Source: Bacteroidales bacterium
GTDB lineage: Bacteria; Bacteroidota; Bacteroidia; Bacteroidales; UBA932
Reading direction: 5' to 3'
DNA length: 9,611 nt
Assembly: GCA_017958765.1 (NCBI GenBank)
Contig: JAGDBY010000127.1
Span: forward strand, 1 to 9,611
Shown: piece by piece, positions 6,653-9,611 of the stretch
Position numbering within the stretch: the first letter of the stretch is position 1
Layout: the number at the start of each line of letters is the position of its first letter
Program-made: the position numbers and the translations under genes
Notes under the pieces: generated by a model
Database searches by the model: none
What the model was told of the DNA's origin: nothing
Seen by the model: the letters and a program-made list of their open reading frames with translations, nothing else

Positions 6653-6667
6653 ATGACAATGACAATG
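6653..6667 (+). repeat. ATGACA hexamer repeat giving three in-frame start codons
   Basis: The sequence is two copies of ATGACA followed by ATG, so in-frame ATG codons lie at 6653, 6659 and 6665. A gain or loss of one unit would only add or remove Met-Thr. The third ATG matches the usual family start and is chosen for topA. No Shine-Dalgarno sequence decides between them. Confidence 0.7.
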
Positions 6668-8944
6668 GCTGAGAATTTAGTAATAGTTGAGTCCCCTACA
6701 AAAGCGAGGAAAATTCAGGGCTTTTTGGGGAAGGAGTATGTGGTCAAGTCAAGTGAAGGACATATCAGAGACCTGTCTAAGAAAGATCTGGGTATAGATA
6801 CAGAGAACGGATTCAACCCCGACTATATTATTCCTGCAGAGAAAAAGAAGCTCGTAAAGGAGCTCAAAAGCATAGCCGATACGGCCAAAACCATATGGCT
6901 CGCATCCGATGAAGACCGTGAGGGAGAGGCTATTGCGTGGCACCTCCAGCAGGTACTGGGTCTCAAGAAAGAGAATACCAAGAGAATCGCTTTTCACGAG
7001 ATTACTCCGAATGCCATCGCCGAAGCGATAGAGAATCCCCGCGACATAGACGACAATCTGGTTATGGCTCAGCAGGCGCGCCGCGTTCTGGACCGCCTGG
7101 TGGGATTTGAGCTGTCACCTATTCTCTGGAAGAAAGTGAAGCCGAATCTCTCTGCCGGCCGCGTTCAGTCGGTCGCAGTAAGGCTTATTGTGGACCGCGA
7201 GAGGGAGATCAACTCTTTCAATTCACAGGAATATTATAAGGTAGAGGGCATCTTCTCTCCGGAAGGTTCCCGCTCATCTCTGAAAGCCGTTCTGGACAGA
7301 AGGTTCACCACAGCGAAAGAGGCAGAAGAATTCCTTGAGAGATGTAAGAACGCTTCGTTCTCAATAACAGACATAGAGAAAAAAGCCGCTTCACGCACAC
7401 CTGCAGCGCCGTTTACCACTTCCGTGCTGCAACAGGAGGCTGCCAGAAAGCTCGGATTCTCCGTCACTCAGACTATGCAGATCGCCCAGAGACTTTACGA
7501 AGCAGGTCAGATCACTTATATGCGTACCGACTCGGTGAATCTCTCTTCTCTGGCCATCAATACTGCTAAGGCATACATCACTGAGAACTTCGGCAGCGAC
7601 TATTCTAAAGTCCGCCAGTACCGCACCAAATCAAAAGGTGCACAGGAGGCTCACGAAGCTATCAGACCTACTTATATTCAGAATGTTACAATAGAAGGAA
7701 CGGCAGCTGAGAAGAAGCTTTACTCCCTGATTTGGAAGAGAACTATCGCCAGCCAGATGGCGGACGCCAAGCTGGAGAGAACGGTGGTTACTATCTCAGG
7801 CACAGGAATTCAGGAGAAATTCTCCCTGGAAGCAGAGCAGATCCTGTTCGACGGCTTCCTGAAGGTCTATCTCGAGAGCAGCGACGAAGAGGACACCGAC
7901 AGCGACACTCTCTCTATAATCCCTAAAGTTACCGAAGGACAGAAACTGAGCTGCAAGGAGATTTCAGCTCTTGAGAGATATACCGTCAGACCTGCCAGAT
8001 ATACTGAAGCAAGTCTGGTGAAGAAGCTTGAAGAGCTCGGCATCGGCCGTCCTTCCACTTACGCTCCTACCGTAAACACCATTCTCAAAAGAGGTTACGT
8101 AGTCAAGGGAGACCGCAAGGGAGAGGAGAAGCGCTTCCTTCAGATTACCCTCAAAGGGGACCAGATTACCAAATCCGACAAGAAAGAGGTCGTAGGAGCG
8201 GAGAAAGGAAAGCTCTTCCCTGAGAATATCGGCATCGTGGTCAATGACTACCTGGCAGCAAACTTCCAGGAGATTTTGGACTACGGTTTCACGGCCAAGG
8301 TCGAGCAGGATTTCGACAAGATTGCCGAGGGGAAACTGATCTGGAACAATATGATCGGCAGATTCTACACTCCTTTCCACAGCAAAGTGGAGAAGACTTT
8401 GGAGGAGAAAGAATATACTCATTCTGAGAGAGTTATCGGCGTCGACCCTGCAAGCGGCACACCTCTCATCGCCAGAATCGGAAGGTTCGGCCCTCTCGTT
8501 CAGAAAGGTGAAGCGGACGACCCTGACAAGCAGTTCGCCAGCATGAAGAAGGGACAGCTGATTGAGACTATCACTCTCCAGGAGGCTCTCAAACTGTTCG
8601 ATCTTCCAAGGACGGTGGGCAGTTACAACGGCCAGACCATAACCGCGGCAATCGGAAGATTCGGCCCTTACATCAAGGTTGGCTCGAAGTTCATCTCTCT
8701 TGGCAAAACACTTGATCCTTATACAGTTACAGAGGAGCAGGCTCTCGCCCTGATTCAGGAGGACGCTCAGAGAGAAGAGCACAAAGTGATTGCGGAATTC
8801 CCTGACAGCAAGATTCAGGTGCTCAACGGACGTTACGGCGCCTACATCAAACAGGGAAAGAAGAATTACAAGATTCCTAGAGGGAAGAAGGCCGATCAGC
8901 TCACTGAACAAGAGTGCCTCGACATCATCTCTTCATCAAAGTAA
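6665..8944 (+). CDS. topA: DNA topoisomerase I (type IA)
   Basis: TopA relaxes negative supercoils by cutting one strand through a 5'-phosphotyrosine bond. From ATG 6665 the protein has 759 residues. The Toprim domain (about 4-115) carries E9 (VIVES) and the metal-binding DxDxxxE (D82, D84, E88). The type IA core follows, with SAGRVQSVAVR (163-173), the active-site Y285 in ITYMRTDS, and EAHEAIRPT (328-336). ELGIGRPSTYAP (457-468) is also typical. The C-terminal part has no four-cysteine zinc fingers, unlike E. coli TopA. It has three copies of a GR(F/Y)G motif (IGRFGPLVQ 605-613, IGRFGPYIK 663-671, NGRYGAYIK 721-729), as found in Bacteroidota topoisomerase I. Met1 at 6665 was preferred because MAENLVIVES matches the family; the in-frame alternatives are TTG 6638, ATG 6653 and ATG 6659. 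It is divergent from PBP1A and convergent with ispD, which it overlaps by 9 nt. Confidence 0.98.
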   Translation: MAENLVIVESPTKARKIQGFLGKEYVVKSSEGHIRDLSKKDLGIDTENGFNPDYIIPAEKKKLVKELKSIADTAKTIWLASDEDREGEAIAWHLQQVLGLKKENTKRIAFHEITPNAIAEAIENPRDIDDNLVMAQQARRVLDRLVGFELSPILWKKVKPNLSAGRVQSVAVRLIVDREREINSFNSQEYYKVEGIFSPEGSRSSLKAVLDRRFTTAKEAEEFLERCKNASFSITDIEKKAASRTPAAPFTTSVLQQEAARKLGFSVTQTMQIAQRLYEAGQITYMRTDSVNLSSLAINTAKAYITENFGSDYSKVRQYRTKSKGAQEAHEAIRPTYIQNVTIEGTAAEKKLYSLIWKRTIASQMADAKLERTVVTISGTGIQEKFSLEAEQILFDGFLKVYLESSDEEDTDSDTLSIIPKVTEGQKLSCKEISALERYTVRPARYTEASLVKKLEELGIGRPSTYAPTVNTILKRGYVVKGDRKGEEKRFLQITLKGDQITKSDKKEVVGAEKGKLFPENIGIVVNDYLAANFQEILDYGFTAKVEQDFDKIAEGKLIWNNMIGRFYTPFHSKVEKTLEEKEYTHSERVIGVDPASGTPLIARIGRFGPLVQKGEADDPDKQFASMKKGQLIETITLQEALKLFDLPRTVGSYNGQTITAAIGRFGPYIKVGSKFISLGKTLDPYTVTEEQALALIQEDAQREEHKVIAEFPDSKIQVLNGRYGAYIKQGKKNYKIPRGKKADQLTEQECLDIISSSK

Positions 8945-9601
8945 CCTTTCAGCTACGGACAGATCTTCGGGGGTGGTAATCTTTATGTTATACCTCAGCC
9001 CCTCGGTGTATTCCACCTTGCAGCCGTACGCCTCCACCACGGAAGCGTCATCGGTAAACTTCGGATTATACGGCTGTGTATAAGCCTCTTTGAGTATCTC
9101 GGAATGAAATACCTGCGGAGTCTGGATCAGCAGGAGGTTCTCCCTGTTGAGAAGATAGCTTTCCGAACCGGTCACTTCCCGGACGGTCTCCACAGGGCTG
9201 ATCCCCGGCACGACTGCCGGAGAAGACTCTCCCTTTTCAAACATCTTCACCAGGAACTCTTTGGTGACAAACGGCCTCACTCCGTCGTGAACCGCCACGA
9301 TAGCGCCGTCTGGGATATATTCCAGACCGTTTTTCACAGAATGGAAACGGGTCATCCCGCTTGACGGGAGGCAGTAGTGCTCGATGAATCCGGTGCTGCG
9401 GCAATACTCTTTCCAATACTCTTTCATATCGTCCGCGAGCACGATCACAATCTCCACATCGAAAGGGAGACTGAGGAACTTCTCTACGGTGTGTCGGAGA
9501 ATAGGTTTCCCGTCCAATTCCAGAAATTGTTTAGGTGTCTGAAAACCCATTCTGACACCGGTTCCGCCGGCCATTATCAGGGCATATTTTTTTCTTCCCA
9601 T
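8936..9601 (-). CDS. ispD: 2-C-methyl-D-erythritol 4-phosphate cytidylyltransferase
   Basis: IspD transfers CMP from CTP to methylerythritol 4-phosphate, the third step of the non-mevalonate isoprenoid pathway, in the cytoplasm. The 221-residue product is a stand-alone enzyme of usual length, not fused to IspF. It has the CTP-binding loop MAGGTGVRMG (10-19; many homologues have AAG here), PKQ (23-25; K24), GMTRFHSV (82-89; R85), AVHDGVRPF (103-111; D106, R109), the TPQVF motif (161-165), TDDASV (183-188) and the closing NIKITTPEDL (205-214; K207). All expected catalytic residues are present. The ATG at 9601 lies 10 nt from the window edge, so its promoter and any upstream operon partner cannot be seen. 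A run of seven A lies at codons 4-6. Its TGA stop (8936-8938) is inside the 3' end of topA on the other strand. Confidence 0.97.
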   Translation of the reverse strand: MGRKKYALIMAGGTGVRMGFQTPKQFLELDGKPILRHTVEKFLSLPFDVEIVIVLADDMKEYWKEYCRSTGFIEHYCLPSSGMTRFHSVKNGLEYIPDGAIVAVHDGVRPFVTKEFLVKMFEKGESSPAVVPGISPVETVREVTGSESYLLNRENLLLIQTPQVFHSEILKEAYTQPYNPKFTDDASVVEAYGCKVEYTEGLRYNIKITTPEDLSVAERLL

Positions 9602-9611
9602 CTCTGTTGAA

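Noticed and set aside
7964..8911. Open frame of 315 codons on the minus strand opposite topA
   Set aside because: It lies wholly inside the well-supported topA gene, shows no recognisable domain, and its Leu/Ser/Glu-rich composition is what the complement of topA codons gives.

Overview
The window looks like a chromosomal housekeeping region of a Bacteroidota species, probably of the order Bacteroidales. The reasons are a topoisomerase I that ends in GRFGPYIK-type repeats instead of zinc fingers, a PBP1A of the Bacteroidota type, an ECF sigma factor followed directly by a single-pass membrane protein with a Trp-Ser-Gly-Ile-Glu N-terminal motif, weak Shine-Dalgarno use, and promoter-like TAnnTTTG boxes. 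Base composition is even and codon use looks uniform. I see no mobile element, RNA gene, CRISPR array or sign of recent transfer. There is no gene-free stretch over 100 bases.

Layout. Six genes lie head to tail on the minus strand from about 6565 down to the left edge: a class A penicillin-binding protein (PBP1A), D-alanine--D-alanine ligase (ddl), release-factor glutamine methyltransferase (prmC), the DNA repair protein radA, an ECF sigma factor, and the first 133 codons of a membrane protein cut off by the window edge. The first four are packed tightly (21 nt gap, 1 nt overlap, 17 nt overlap), which suggests one transcript. A 61-nt gap with a hairpin separates radA from the sigma factor. 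The sigma factor and membrane gene are only 1 nt apart. At 6566-6664 is a divergent promoter region; topA runs from there on the plus strand. At the right, ispD runs on the minus strand towards topA, and the two stop codons cross over by 9 nt.

How the genes fit together. PBP1A and Ddl act at two ends of peptidoglycan synthesis: Ddl makes the D-Ala-D-Ala dipeptide that PBP1A later uses as cross-linking donor. IspD makes isoprenoid precursors, including those for the lipid carrier of cell-wall synthesis. PrmC serves translation termination, RadA recombination repair and TopA supercoiling control. The sigma factor/membrane protein pair is the only clearly regulatory unit, and its link to envelope sensing is inferred. 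I found no convincing undescribed system. The pair at the left edge deserves most attention, and its second gene must be completed from flanking sequence.
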